A DNA stretch of 64,000 nt from Thiotrichaceae bacterium UBA973 (GTDB taxonomy: Bacteria; Pseudomonadota; Gammaproteobacteria; Eutrophobiales; Eutrophobiaceae), in contig DBBX01000014.1 in assembly GCA_002292815.1 (NCBI GenBank), positions 4,317-68,316 of the forward strand, in the 5' to 3' direction. The position numbers were made by a program, and so were the translations under genes. Shown here in pieces: positions 8,667 through 22,542 of this stretch. Position 1 is the stretch's first letter. The number at the start of each line of letters is the position of its first letter. The notes under the pieces are model-generated. The model did not search any database, had not been told where the DNA came from, and worked only from the letters and a program-made list of their open reading frames with translations.

Positions 8667-10340
8667 TTAGAACAAACCAGTAATATTGCCATTGTCATCT
8701 ATATCAATGCGTTCCGCCGCAGGTACTTTGGGTAGGCCTGGCATGGTCATCATATTACCGCAGATAGCAACAATAAAGCCTGCCCCGTTAGCAAGGCGAA
8801 CTTCACTGACATGGACGTTATGGCCACTTGGCGCACCAATTGCCGTTGGATCAGTTGAAAAGGACATCTGTGTTTTAGCCATACAAATCGGATAAGAACC
8901 GTATTCCTCATTCCAGTCGGCTAATTGCACTTTGACTTTTGGGTCATAGGATACAGATGCTGCGCCATAAATCTTGGTTGATATTGCTTCTATCTTCTCT
9001 GTCAGAGAGGCATCGTCTTCATAAACATATTTGTGTGTGCCCGGATTATTATCAACGACATCCACTACGGCATTAGCCAAGTCTTCTGCCCCCGCGCCGC
9101 CATCGGCCCAGTGTTTAGAAACAACGGCCGTTGCACCTAGTGATTCACAACGCTTCATCAACATATCAACTTCTGCATCGGTATCCAGCGTGAAATGGTT
9201 TAAACAAACAACACATGGCAAGCCATAGACTTCATTGATGTTTTTAATATGGCGTTCCATATTGACCATTCCCTTATCAAGGGCTTCAAGGTTTTCATTG
9301 TTGAGATCTGCCTTGGCAACACCACCGTGATATTTCATGGCACGAATAGTGGCAACTAGTACAATCGCAGCCGGTTTTAGACCCGCCATACGGGACTTGA
9401 TATCGATAAATTTTTCAGCGCCCAAGTCAGCGCCAAAACCACCTTCAGTAACAACATAATCGGCAAGCTTCAGTCCGGTCTTTGTTGCGGTTACGGTGTT
9501 ACAACCATGAGCGATATTTGCGAATGGACCACCATGGATAATGGCGATATTGTTTTCCAGAGTTTGAACCATGTTGGGATTGATTGCGTCTTTTAACAGT
9601 GCAGCCATAGAACCTTGTGCATTCAGATCACGCGCGTAGATTGCTGTTTTATTATCACGCTTATAACCAATAAGAATACGACCAAGACGTTCTTTCAAAT
9701 CTTTGCGGCTGGTCGCCAGACAGAGTATAGCCATGATTTCAGAGGCAACAACAATGTCAAAACCATCTTCTCGTAGATAACCATTCGCAGGTCCGCCTTG
9801 GCCAACTGTGATCTTACGCAGGGCACGATCATTCATATCAACGACACGCTTCCATTGGATGCGGCGTGGGTCGATGCCAAGTTCATTACCATGATTGATA
9901 TGGTTATCAATCATGGCAGCGAGTAGGGCATGGGCAACACCAATGGCATGGAAGTCACCAGTAAAATGCAGATTGATGTCTTCCATTGGGACGACTTGTG
10001 AATAACCGCCACCAGCCGCACCGCCTTTCATGCCAAAGCAAGGCCCCAATGAGGGTTCTCTGAGACACATAATGGCCTTTTTACCAATGCGGTTTAGTGC
10101 ATCACCCAGACCTACAGTCGTTGTAGTTTTCCCTTCGCCAGCAGGAGTCGGACTGACAGCCGTAACCAAGATGAGCTTGCCATCTTCTTTATCTTTAAGA
10201 GTGTCTATATAGTTGAGTGATAATTTTGCTTTATAGTGACCATAAGGCTCGAGATGCTCACTTGCTATTCCATATTGATCTGCCGCCAGATCAACAATAC
10301 GTTTCATTTTTGCCTTTTGAGCAATTTCAATATCAGACAT
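8667..10340 (-). CDS. fhs: Formate-tetrahydrofolate ligase
   Basis: The 557-residue enzyme joins formate to tetrahydrofolate with ATP, giving 10-formyl-THF for purine synthesis and one-carbon metabolism in the cytosol. The ATP-binding motif [19 protein letters not shown] (about 63-80) and the block [19 protein letters not shown] are diagnostic, and the length is normal. The start is set at the second ATG (MSDIEIA) because GGAGGG sits 4 nt before it; the upstream in-frame ATG at 10352 would bury that ribosome site. Fhs is scattered in gammaproteobacteria, where FolD is the usual route. Confidence 0.96.
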   Translation of the reverse strand: MSDIEIAQKAKMKRIVDLAADQYGIASEHLEPYGHYKAKLSLNYIDTLKDKEDGKLILVTAVSPTPAGEGKTTTTVGLGDALNRIGKKAIMCLREPSLGPCFGMKGGAAGGGYSQVVPMEDINLHFTGDFHAIGVAHALLAAMIDNHINHGNELGIDPRRIQWKRVVDMNDRALRKITVGQGGPANGYLREDGFDIVVASEIMAILCLATSRKDLKERLGRILIGYKRDNKTAIYARDLNAQGSMAALLKDAINPNMVQTLENNIAIIHGGPFANIAHGCNTVTATKTGLKLADYVVTEGGFGADLGAEKFIDIKSRMAGLKPAAIVLVATIRAMKYHGGVAKADLNNENLEALDKGMVNMERHIKNINEVYGLPCVVCLNHFTLDTDAEVDMLMKRCESLGATAVVSKHWADGGAGAEDLANAVVDVVDNNPGTHKYVYEDDASLTEKIEAISTKIYGAASVSYDPKVKVQLADWNEEYGSYPICMAKTQMSFSTDPTAIGAPSGHNVHVSEVRLANGAGFIVAICGNMMTMPGLPKVPAAERIDIDDNGNITGLF

Positions 10341-10540
10341 TACGCCCTCCAAAATATAATAAAATAAATAAAGTTATAAAAATTCTGTTAAAACGCTCTC
10401 GGTTTATTATTTTTTTATATTGAGAACGATGCTGTTTTTTTATTGTTATGCAGCGTATAAATATCTACTAATCAAACTTGTTACTTACTTAACTACTCAA
10501 TTTAATACAGGGGTTTTCTATAAATATCCTGCTGGAATAT

Positions 10541-12247
10541 TTGATACGTACCCGTAGTCTATTAGCCGGGACGCGAGCGTTATTTGCGCTTTCATTACTA
10601 GGTTTAACCACTGGTATTATAGCTGGTTCAGTGATCGTATTATTTCGGTTTAGTACTGAATATTCACAAATATTATTATTGCCCGGAGCAGATCCCGAAA
10701 ATTACGAAGCTTTAACTTGGCAGATGCGCTTAGTGTTTACCACTGCCGGTGGACTGTTCCTGGGCTTGTTGTTTTATTTTGTTTCACGCGTTCCACTTCG
10801 GATTGGCGTAATTCATGTACTCGAACGACTTGCCTACAACGAGGGTAATTTACCACTAAAGAATCTGATACTGCAATTTATTGGCGGTTGTGTGGCTATT
10901 ATTTCTGGTCAATCCATTGGCAGAGAAGGTCCAAGCGTGCATTTGGGTGCCGCCAGCGCCAGCTTAATGGGGCAAACCTTACATTTGCCTAATAATAGTA
11001 TTCGCACCTTGGTCGCTTGTGGTGCGGCGGCCGGTATTGCTGCTTCTTTCAATACGCCTCTCGCAGGAGTGATTTTTGCGATGGAAGTTATCCTAATGGA
11101 ATATACGATAGTCGGCTTTACCCCCGTAATATTAGCTGCTGTCAGTGCTACCGTTATGTCCCGGCTGGTATTTGACACGGAACCCTTGATTACCGTGCAT
11201 GTGGTTGAACTCAATTCATTTTTAGAATTACCCATTATAGTCATAATGGGATTATTTATTGGTGCACTAGCTGCAGGACTAATACGTTTGACGGGCATAT
11301 TGACAAAATTCGGGCAGCGTTTTGATATCTGGTTGAGAATGTCACTAGCGGGTTTTGGTGTAGGATTAATTGCAATAGTCAGTCCAGAGATTATGGGAAT
11401 CGGTTACGATACTGTCGATGCAGCACTTTTGGGTCAACTCGGTATCCCAATATTAATTTTGATCTTATTGACTAAAATGCTGGCAACAGCACTTTGTGTG
11501 GGGTTCAGTATTCCAGCAGGCTTAATTGGACCTGCAATTTTTATCGGCGCCATGGCGGGCGGTATTATTGGTGTGCTGGTAAAACACTTCACCACAAATC
11601 TCTCTGAAGTAAGTCTTTATGTCATGCTAGGCATGGGCGCGATGATGAGCGCCACATTACAGGCACCATTAGCGGCCTTATTGGCCTTGCTTGAATTAAC
11701 GGGAAATCAAAATATTATCTTTCCGGCGATGCTGGCGGTTGTTAGTTCAAACCTGTCAGCGCGTGAATTGTTTAAAAGTGATTCCATATTTCTATCTCAA
11801 TTCAGAATTTTTGGCCTCGATTATCGGAATGATCCGATAGCTCAGTCTCTAAGACGAATAGGTGTTGAGTCTGTGCTAAATAAGGCTTATGTGATGACCG
11901 AGCCGGTGATACAACGGAACGTTGCGATTAATCATCTCAAAGAAGCGCCAGACTGGTTAATAATCCGGCGTGAAGAGGGCAATCAGTTGATGCCAGCAAC
12001 CGATTTGGCGCGTAATCTAGAAGAAACGAATGACGAGGAAATTGTACTACTGGAAATTCCAGCTAAACGTCGACAATTGGCCAAGGTGAGCATTGAATCC
12101 ACTTTGCAGCACGCACAGCAGCAAATAAATGACACAGATGCAGAAGCATTGTATGTGACCCGGAAATTAGGTCCATCAGCCGACCGTATTTACGGGATTA
12201 TTACTCAGGAAGATATTGAAAAACATTATCGGGTTGTTAGCCATTAA
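10541..12247 (+). CDS. ClC-family chloride channel/transporter
   Basis: The product has about 568 residues. It carries the ClC selectivity motif GREGPSVHLGAA with the gating glutamate, the FAMEV segment with an internal glutamate typical of H+/Cl- exchangers, and PAGLIGPAIFIG (the GxFxP region). The usual GSGIP motif is replaced by GVIHVLERL, as in a known bacterial subgroup. The last 150 residues look like a degenerate CBS pair. No ATG is available: TTG at 10541 is the best start and the frame is open upstream, so the N-terminus is uncertain. Confidence 0.88.
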   Translation: MIRTRSLLAGTRALFALSLLGLTTGIIAGSVIVLFRFSTEYSQILLLPGADPENYEALTWQMRLVFTTAGGLFLGLLFYFVSRVPLRIGVIHVLERLAYNEGNLPLKNLILQFIGGCVAIISGQSIGREGPSVHLGAASASLMGQTLHLPNNSIRTLVACGAAAGIAASFNTPLAGVIFAMEVILMEYTIVGFTPVILAAVSATVMSRLVFDTEPLITVHVVELNSFLELPIIVIMGLFIGALAAGLIRLTGILTKFGQRFDIWLRMSLAGFGVGLIAIVSPEIMGIGYDTVDAALLGQLGIPILILILLTKMLATALCVGFSIPAGLIGPAIFIGAMAGGIIGVLVKHFTTNLSEVSLYVMLGMGAMMSATLQAPLAALLALLELTGNQNIIFPAMLAVVSSNLSARELFKSDSIFLSQFRIFGLDYRNDPIAQSLRRIGVESVLNKAYVMTEPVIQRNVAINHLKEAPDWLIIRREEGNQLMPATDLARNLEETNDEEIVLLEIPAKRRQLAKVSIESTLQHAQQQINDTDAEALYVTRKLGPSADRIYGIITQEDIEKHYRVVSH

Positions 12248-12420
12248 GCTGAAATAAGCGTTTCCGGGTTATCGTGTTTTGAAGTGTCATTAGTGCATTT
12301 CTATGATGGTGTCTTAGCTCTGATTCTGTTAGCATTATTTCCCCTGAATATGATGCTATTTAGGCTATTTTTTACCCTACAAATCGGTTTATTTAAACCG
12401 GGCAATGCTTCTCCCTCTAA

Positions 12421-14899
<2,479 letters not shown>

Positions 14900-14926
14900 C
14901 TAAAGTAAATTCGTAATGGAGAGTAA

Positions 14927-16213
<1,287 letters not shown>

Positions 16214-16244
16214 TTTAATTTTTAATGTGGGTTTGACACAATAA

Positions 16245-16541
16245 ATGAAACTGACGACTGCTCTTTTCGTTATATTGCTAATACTATTACAGTATCGGCT
16301 ATGGTCCGGTAATGGCAGTTTGACCGAAGTACATCATCTTCAGGATCAAATTAGCAAAGTCGAGCAAGAAAATGAAAACCTCAAAGAACGAAATTTATCT
16401 TTAGCAGCAGAAGTCCATGATCTTAAACAAGGCCATGAAGCGATTGAAGAACGCGCACGAAGTGAGATGGGAATGATAAAACACGATGAAACATTTTATC
16501 AAATTGTAGATTATTCAGCTTCTCATACAAATTCAAATTAA
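16245..16541 (+). CDS. ftsB: Cell division protein FtsB
   Basis: This 98-residue protein has one N-terminal transmembrane helix (about 3-20), then a coiled coil (LQDQISKVEQENENLKERN), the standard FtsB layout. It works in the FtsQLB divisome complex that activates septal peptidoglycan synthesis. Position between eno and ispD is the usual gammaproteobacterial order and supports the call more than sequence alone. Confidence 0.92.
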   Translation: MKLTTALFVILLILLQYRLWSGNGSLTEVHHLQDQISKVEQENENLKERNLSLAAEVHDLKQGHEAIEERARSEMGMIKHDETFYQIVDYSASHTNSN

Positions 16542-16546
16542 ATCGT

Positions 16547-17248
16547 ATGTCAGATAGTCCAAAATACTGGGTAGTGATTCCTGCTGCGGGAGTGGGTTCA
16601 CGTATGGGCGTGGATAAACCAAAACAGTATATTTTGCTCAATAATAAAACAATTATTGAGCATACAATTGAATGTTTTATTCATCGTGAAGAAATAGAAA
16701 AGATAATTGTAGCAATATCAAAAGAAGATGAATTGTGGCCAACATTGGCAATTTCTAATCATGATAAAATAGTGACAGCGCCCGGCGGGGAAGAACGTTA
16801 CCAGTCAGTGTTAAATAGTTTACAGGCGCTATCTGGCAAAGCGGAAGATAGTGATTGGGTTATGGTACATGATGCAGCCAGACCTTGTCTGAACCAGTCA
16901 GCGATAGACCGACTGATTATTGAATTACGGACACATGAAGTCGGAGGGATTCTGGCAATGCCTTGCCGGGATACTATGAAACGCGCAAATGATGCTGGTG
17001 AAATAGATGAAACGGTAGATCGCGAATCACTTTGGCATGCACAAACACCACAGATGTTTAAATATGGGAAGCTTTTGTCGTCTATTGAAGACGCGCTCAA
17101 GAATAAAACAGTTGTAACAGATGAATCTATGGCAATGGAAAGAATGGGTTTTAAGCCAATGTTAGTTCATGGACACCAGGAAAACATGAAACTAACCCAT
17201 AAAGATGATCTTGAATCACTAAAAATGTACCTAGATAGGGTGATATAA
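16547..17248 (+). CDS. ispD: 2-C-methyl-D-erythritol 4-phosphate cytidylyltransferase
   Basis: The 233-residue product has the nucleotidyltransferase signature [17 protein letters not shown] at its N-terminus, VHDAARPC in the middle and [11 protein letters not shown] toward the end. It makes CDP-methylerythritol in the non-mevalonate isoprenoid pathway. It lies five bases after ftsB and four bases before ispF, so the two pathway genes are co-transcribed. Confidence 0.97.
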   Translation: MSDSPKYWVVIPAAGVGSRMGVDKPKQYILLNNKTIIEHTIECFIHREEIEKIIVAISKEDELWPTLAISNHDKIVTAPGGEERYQSVLNSLQALSGKAEDSDWVMVHDAARPCLNQSAIDRLIIELRTHEVGGILAMPCRDTMKRANDAGEIDETVDRESLWHAQTPQMFKYGKLLSSIEDALKNKTVVTDESMAMERMGFKPMLVHGHQENMKLTHKDDLESLKMYLDRVI

Positions 17249-17252
17249 AAAA

Positions 17253-17726
17253 ATGCGAATTGGACATGGTTACGATACTCATCGTCTTGTTGAAGGCAGA
17301 TCTTTAATCTTAGGTGGTGTGACTATTCCTTACGAAAAAGGTCTGGAAGGACATTCTGATGCAGATGCGGTAATACATGCTCTATGCGATGCGATTCTCG
17401 GAGCTATGTGTTTAGGTGATATTGGATCACATTTTCCGGATACAGATCCAGAATTAAAAAATATTGATAGCCGGATTTTGTTACAGCAAGTTTATGATTT
17501 AATGAAAAAAAATAAATTTGTGTTGGGTAATGCAGACATAACTATTTTGGCACAAGCACCAAAGATGGCTGACCATATTTCTTTAATGCAAAAAAATCTT
17601 TCTACAGATCTTGATGTAAAAATCACAGATATAAATATTAAAGCGACAACGACAGAAAAAATGGGTTTTGTTGGTCGTGGCGAAGGCATTGCTGTCTATG
17701 CTGTCGTTTTAATATCTACTTCATAA
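17253..17726 (+). CDS. ispF: 2-C-methyl-D-erythritol 2,4-cyclodiphosphate synthase
   Basis: The 157-residue enzyme has the zinc-binding start [11 protein letters not shown], the [19 protein letters not shown] block, and the ending [17 protein letters not shown]. It follows IspD/IspE in isoprenoid precursor synthesis. It is the last gene of the pyrG-to-ispF series; in many relatives truD and surE follow, whereas here the DSF locus begins. Confidence 0.98.
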   Translation: MRIGHGYDTHRLVEGRSLILGGVTIPYEKGLEGHSDADAVIHALCDAILGAMCLGDIGSHFPDTDPELKNIDSRILLQQVYDLMKKNKFVLGNADITILAQAPKMADHISLMQKNLSTDLDVKITDINIKATTTEKMGFVGRGEGIAVYAVVLISTS

Positions 17727-17806
17727 TCATTTCATAAATTCTTCTCTTTCAAATTTCATTTTAGTCTTTTAAGTTTGATCTATCGTTAAGCGATTTTGAA
17801 TCATCG

Positions 17807-17826
17807 CATGTTCATTAATAAACATG
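17807..17826. promoter_or_regulatory. Inverted repeat upstream of the RpfF-type gene
   Basis: CATGTT, eight bases, then AACATG, located about 60 bp before the start codon at 17886 in the 159-bp gap after ispF. Its symmetry and place fit a dimeric regulator's operator. No known regulator can be assigned. The gap holds no other obvious element except the GGAG ribosome site at 17876-17879. Confidence 0.35.
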
Positions 17827-17885
17827 TTTAAATGGTTTTCCATTCAATTAACTAAATCAGTAAGTCAAACAAAACGGAGATTACT

Positions 17886-18791
17886 ATGAATACATTAAAC
17901 TTTAGTTTAAAGAATACGATAAATAAACTTGAACATATCAATTATGAATTTGATGCCGATGACGGAATTGTCTGGGTCTATCTTGATGCATTTCCAAAAC
18001 CGTGTGTTACGCCGCAGTTAGTTGATGACATTCGAACCTTACATCGATGTATTGAAATAAATAATGGACAGTTACCAATTAATGGAGAGCTCCAAACGGT
18101 CAAGTATCATGTGCTTGATTCACATGCAGATGGAGTCTTCAGTTTAGGTGGCGACCTCAATCATTTTTTAAACTGCATTAAGAATCAAGATAAGAACGCT
18201 CTCGAGACATACGCCAGCAATTGTATAAAAGCAATTTATCCAATAATGACAAACTTTGATTTACCTATTGTCACTATATCTTTGGTCAGGGGAAATGCTC
18301 TTGGTGGTGGATTAGAAATAGCATTGTCAGGTGATGTCATCATTGCCGAACGTTCGGCAATGATGGGTTTCCCTGAAATATTATTTAATTGTTTTCCTGG
18401 TATGGGTGGATTTCAAACGCTTTCATCAAGAGTAGGGTTGAATAAAGCCCATAAATTAATTTCTAGCGGAAATTTATATAGCGCGGAAGAACTATATGAC
18501 ATGGGCATTGTAGATATTCTTGTCGACAATCATGGAGGTGAAGAAGCTGTTTATTCCTACGTCCAAAACCATAATAAAAACTGGAATGGGAATATGGCGA
18601 TGCAAAAAATTGTTCAGAATTTAAATAACTATGATCAACAGGAATTATTAGATATTTGTTGCCATTCCTGGGTTGATACAGTTTTTGATATTTCCGAGAA
18701 AGATATTCGTACAATCAATCGTTTGTTGCGTAGTCAGAAAAGATATGAAACAGAGTATCAACATGAATATTCAAAAATAAATGTATCTTGA
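17886..18791 (+). CDS. rpfF: DSF synthase, RpfF-type crotonase
   Basis: This 301-residue crotonase-fold protein resembles Xanthomonas RpfF, which dehydrates 3-hydroxyacyl-ACP to a cis-2 acyl chain and releases it as the diffusible signal factor. The block ALGGGLEIALSGDVIIAE, then MGFPEILFNCFPGMG, gives Glu144 and Glu164. Their 20-residue spacing equals that of the catalytic pair Glu141/Glu161 in Xanthomonas RpfF. An ordinary enoyl-CoA hydratase lacks the GFPEILFNCFPGMG context. A good GGAG site precedes the ATG. It is followed by a desaturase gene and faces an RpfC-type kinase, the convergent plan of Xanthomonas. No rpfB-type acyl-CoA ligase gene is in the window. Confidence 0.9.
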   Translation: MNTLNFSLKNTINKLEHINYEFDADDGIVWVYLDAFPKPCVTPQLVDDIRTLHRCIEINNGQLPINGELQTVKYHVLDSHADGVFSLGGDLNHFLNCIKNQDKNALETYASNCIKAIYPIMTNFDLPIVTISLVRGNALGGGLEIALSGDVIIAERSAMMGFPEILFNCFPGMGGFQTLSSRVGLNKAHKLISSGNLYSAEELYDMGIVDILVDNHGGEEAVYSYVQNHNKNWNGNMAMQKIVQNLNNYDQQELLDICCHSWVDTVFDISEKDIRTINRLLRSQKRYETEYQHEYSKINVS

Positions 18792-18836
18792 TTATTAAAT
18801 AAAACAATTAAACAAGTTTAAGAAGAGGTGACATTA

Positions 18837-19913
18837 ATGAATAATTTGAATACGAAAGAATTACGCTCAGCAATAAAACAGTATGCAAAGCCATCAAACA
18901 AACTTGCATTATTTATATTTTTTTCGGATCTCACGATCTATACATTAGCGATAGCTGGGACAATCATGTTCGAAAGTCTTTTATTACGTATAGCGTGTGG
19001 TGTTTTAGCAGGCCTGAGAATAGGAACATTGTTTCTGGTTTCACATGATGCGGGGCATGATAGTTTTACATCCAATAGACTATGGAATTCTATAATCGGT
19101 CGCATAGCATTTTTGCCATCATTTCATAACTATAGTTTATGGCTAATCGCACATAACCGTGCACATCATCAATCACCTAATATTAAAGATATAAATTCAT
19201 GGTCGCCATTGTCAAAAGAAGACTACGATTGCTTATCTAAGAGTAGAAAGATGATAGAACATTTGTATCGTTCTCCGCTAGGAATCAGTTTTAACTACAT
19301 GGTTGAGCGTTGGTGGAAAGATAAGTTTTTTCCATACAAACGAATTATTAGACAGCATAATCCTTCTTATTTTCTGGATTTCATTCTTGTGTTTACTTAC
19401 ATGATTACTTTTACGTTAGCGCTTATTTATATGGGCATGCAAGTCACCCATACAAATCCGCTAGAAGTATTACTGTTAGCATTAATTCTTCCATTTCTGG
19501 TAAGTAATTTCTTGATAGGCATGACCGTGTATCAACACCATACACATGAAACTGTTCCATGGTTTAAGACACAAAAAGAGTGTAATGCGTATGCCAGTCT
19601 AGAAGATATAACTGTGCATATAAAATATCCGCATTGGTATAATTTAATTAGTCATAATGCAATGGAACACACTGCTCATCATGTCGATCCTAGAGTGCCA
19701 CTCTACAATTTATCCAAAGCGCAGACAGTATTATGTGAGTTGTATGGGCAAGATTTAATAACGATGGATTTCTCACTATTCAACTTTTTATCTACGATGA
19801 ATAAATGTAAATTATATGATTATGAAAATCATCTATGGCTTGATTTTGAAGGAAATTCGACTAGTTCAAAACTAGTAGTAGTAGAAGAAATGGAATACGA
19901 GAAAGCTGCTTAA
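18837..19913 (+). CDS. Membrane fatty-acid desaturase in the DSF locus
   Basis: This 358-residue integral membrane protein has the three histidine boxes of di-iron desaturases: HDAGHD (His70-His74), HNRAHH (His106-His111) and HTAHH (His278-His282). Hydrophobic pairs of helices separate the boxes. Such enzymes insert a cis double bond in acyl chains at the membrane. Related hydroxylases or ketolases share the boxes, so the reaction is inferred. The ATG at 18837 is chosen because AAGAGG lies 8-9 nt upstream; the in-frame GTG at 18828 overlaps that site. It follows the rpfF-type gene by 45 nt and is probably co-transcribed, suggesting a role in signal structure or in the membrane response. Confidence 0.87.
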   Translation: MNNLNTKELRSAIKQYAKPSNKLALFIFFSDLTIYTLAIAGTIMFESLLLRIACGVLAGLRIGTLFLVSHDAGHDSFTSNRLWNSIIGRIAFLPSFHNYSLWLIAHNRAHHQSPNIKDINSWSPLSKEDYDCLSKSRKMIEHLYRSPLGISFNYMVERWWKDKFFPYKRIIRQHNPSYFLDFILVFTYMITFTLALIYMGMQVTHTNPLEVLLLALILPFLVSNFLIGMTVYQHHTHETVPWFKTQKECNAYASLEDITVHIKYPHWYNLISHNAMEHTAHHVDPRVPLYNLSKAQTVLCELYGQDLITMDFSLFNFLSTMNKCKLYDYENHLWLDFEGNSTSSKLVVVEEMEYEKAA

Positions 19914-19941
19914 CTGAACCAGAGCTTAGATTAGGATTATA

Positions 19942-19967
19942 TTAATGAGACATGGATGTCACATTAA
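19942..19967. terminator. Hairpin between convergent DSF-locus genes
   Basis: TTAATG-A-GACAT, GG, ATGTC-A-CATTAA: a near-perfect palindrome with one A-A mismatch, centred in the 76-bp gap between the convergent desaturase and kinase genes. It would form a hairpin in both transcripts. No strong T-run follows, so termination efficiency is uncertain. Confidence 0.4.
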
Positions 19968-19989
19968 ATATCAATATTGATGATTTAAT

Positions 19990-22542
19990 CTAATTGTTTT
20001 TTTGTGAACTTGATGAAGTAGTCTTTGTAAGGAATGAGTCTAATTCAGCATGTGTTTCTTCGAATACGCTGTGTATCAATTCCAGATTATTTGAAATTAA
20101 TTTATTTTGTTTGGATTGAGCTTGCTTGTATATTAAATCGGCAATTCTTGAAAGTCTCTTTGCGCCAATTGAACGTGAGCTTCCATCAACACTGTGGGCA
20201 AGATCAGAGAGTCTATTGAAATCATTATTACTAGAGAATTGGGACATCTGCATTATGGAATTTTTCGTGTCACAAATGTAACCTTCTATTAAGGTTTTCA
20301 TGAATGATTTGTTACTGGCCATAGAAGCTAAAGACTCCAAAGAATCTTTGTCTATTAGTGGCAAATTATTTGGGTTGTTTATATCAACAATTTTTAATGT
20401 TTCATTACTTTCAACTAAAGGCTCATTGTTGTTATCACCGACAAGTGAAGCGATAACCTTGATAAGTTTTTCAGGTTCAACTGGCTTAGTTAAATAGGCA
20501 TCTAGTTTCGCTTCCTTGCATGCATCATGAGCTTCTTTTGTGGCATTAGCGGTCAGCATCAATATAGGAATATCGCGCTTCCCGGGATACATATGGCGAT
20601 ATATTTTTGCAGCTTCTATTCCACCCATAACAGGCATTTGCATATCAAGAATAATAAGATTAAAAGTATTTTCTTCCAGAATATCTAATACTTCTTCTCC
20701 ATTGTTGGCTAGCGTCACATCATGATTGCCATATTCCAGAATACTCTTAATTACTTTCTGATTTGTCTCGTTATCTTCACCAACAAGTATTTTTAGTCTC
20801 TTTGAGTGATTTATCTTGGGTGAATTATCATTAAAATTATCAATTATATTGATTGATGGTGTCGCGTTGTTACCTGAAGTAACGGCATGCAACACCCTAA
20901 AAAACTTTGTTCTATCAAGATTGCTAGGTATTATGGAAGAATAGCCTGCGTGTAATAACTTGGATTCCTCAGACACTGGTAATTCGCCATCATTAATGAG
21001 GATAAACGAGTGGTCTTTGAAGCTTGATAAACTTTTAGTCTGCGTAATAAAATTGACTGGGTCTGTATCAAGATATTTTTTAAAGACGAGAATGACATTA
21101 AAAGGACGGTTTTCAATGTTAGCAGATTCTATCGTATCTATCGCATCTTGAGCACGGTCTGATTGTTGATATGATACTGGCCACAATGAGAGATGTTCTA
21201 GAATTGTTTGGTATTTATCTTTTATTGGGTTGATGATTAGAATATACGTGTCAGTTAAAAGCTCTAGTGAATGGTTTTCTTCTGACAATACGACCTGTTG
21301 TTCAAATTCTAGTTTAAACCAAAATGTTGAACCTTCTCCGAGTACACTGGCGAAATCTATTTCGCCGTTCATTGCATTAACTAACTGTTTAGCAATGGCC
21401 ATTCCCAGACCAGTCCCACCAAAATCACGTGTTGTGGAAGCATCTGCTTGAGTAAACTTGTCAAATATATTTGATCTTGATTCATCAGCGATACCAATTC
21501 CTGTGTCTATGACCTCAAACATTATAGTAGCCTTGTTTTCTGTCGTTGAAACTAAAGATAAATATATTTCAATAGAACCATTATGTGTGAATTTGATGGC
21601 GTTACTTACGAGGTTAATAATAATTTGCCTTAAGAGTTGTTCATCACCGCGCAATAAAAAAGGAACCTCAGGTGAGATATGAACATTGAACTTCAATCCT
21701 TTATTCACCGCTTGAGGCGAGAGCATCTTAGTTGTTGAATTAATAAGAGCATGGAGATCAAAATCTACTTGTTCTATGGTTATCTTTCCTGCCTCTATTT
21801 TTGAAATATCGAGAATATCATTAATTAAAGCTAGTAATGTCTTAGCCGAAGCATTAATGGTGGAAGAATATTCTTCTTGTTTACTACTTAGCTCAGTAGT
21901 TGAAAGTAATGAACTCATCCCTACTACACCGTTTAGAGGTGTACGAATTTCATGACTCATATTAGCCAGGAAATGGCTTTTTGCTTCATTTGCGGAGTTG
22001 GCTGCATTAATTGATTTATGTAGTAGTGAAATCAATGTTGATACATAAGCAGATAGAATCGTTATTGAGATAATGGCACCGTATCCGTGCATAATTTCCT
22101 TTTGCCAATAGGGACTGTATATCATAACTAGAGAAATTCCAGCAATACTAATGACGGTACTTATGTATAAATACTTGTTTCCGTATCGAAAGCCATAGCC
22201 GAATATTAGAAATAAATAGGCCCCTATTAACGGTGCGCCATATTCTCCTAGAAGATAAAAAGCAAATGAAGCAAATGATATATCCAAAACAATACTTACA
22301 TAACGGCGAATGGGGAGCGGTTTCGGAGTAATTATTATCCAGACTAAGTTAAGGAGACAACAAGTAATATATAGACATGAAGTCGTTGTCGCAGCAGAAT
22401 CAATGATTGCGTATTGATTTAACCACGTTATATATAGGAGCCAGGTAATACCCATGGCAAACCTGATAAATGTCTGAATGTGTTCAGAATCCTCACGATT
22501 TTTTAGGCGAAACTGAATTATCTGAAATAGATTATTTTTCAA
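19990..22542 (-). CDS. rpfC: RpfC-type hybrid sensor histidine kinase
   Basis: The 850-residue product has an N-terminal NREDSEH motif and five to six membrane helices (about 25-175) like the DSF sensor RpfC. Next is a kinase core: H-box with His197, N-box [10 protein letters not shown] (310-319), and G-boxes DTGIGI and GGTGLG. A degenerate receiver-like region without a clear acceptor Asp follows (about 430-555), then a true receiver with Asp633 ([11 protein letters not shown]) and an HPt domain with His783. Xanthomonas RpfC also has H-D-H relay sites but is shorter. The only start is TTG at 22542, overlapping the upstream regulator gene by 11 nt, so translation is coupled. Ligand specificity for DSF is inferred from homology and location. 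Confidence 0.9.
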   Translation of the reverse strand: MKNNLFQIIQFRLKNREDSEHIQTFIRFAMGITWLLYITWLNQYAIIDSAATTTSCLYITCCLLNLVWIIITPKPLPIRRYVSIVLDISFASFAFYLLGEYGAPLIGAYLFLIFGYGFRYGNKYLYISTVISIAGISLVMIYSPYWQKEIMHGYGAIISITILSAYVSTLISLLHKSINAANSANEAKSHFLANMSHEIRTPLNGVVGMSSLLSTTELSSKQEEYSSTINASAKTLLALINDILDISKIEAGKITIEQVDFDLHALINSTTKMLSPQAVNKGLKFNVHISPEVPFLLRGDEQLLRQIIINLVSNAIKFTHNGSIEIYLSLVSTTENKATIMFEVIDTGIGIADESRSNIFDKFTQADASTTRDFGGTGLGMAIAKQLVNAMNGEIDFASVLGEGSTFWFKLEFEQQVVLSEENHSLELLTDTYILIINPIKDKYQTILEHLSLWPVSYQQSDRAQDAIDTIESANIENRPFNVILVFKKYLDTDPVNFITQTKSLSSFKDHSFILINDGELPVSEESKLLHAGYSSIIPSNLDRTKFFRVLHAVTSGNNATPSINIIDNFNDNSPKINHSKRLKILVGEDNETNQKVIKSILEYGNHDVTLANNGEEVLDILEENTFNLIILDMQMPVMGGIEAAKIYRHMYPGKRDIPILMLTANATKEAHDACKEAKLDAYLTKPVEPEKLIKVIASLVGDNNNEPLVESNETLKIVDINNPNNLPLIDKDSLESLASMASNKSFMKTLIEGYICDTKNSIMQMSQFSSNNDFNRLSDLAHSVDGSSRSIGAKRLSRIADLIYKQAQSKQNKLISNNLELIHSVFEETHAELDSFLTKTTSSSSQKNN

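Noticed and set aside
17886..18791. Ordinary enoyl-CoA hydratase of beta-oxidation
   Set aside because: The GFPEILFNCFPGMG context, the spacing of the two glutamates and the RpfC/RpfG-type neighbours fit RpfF better.
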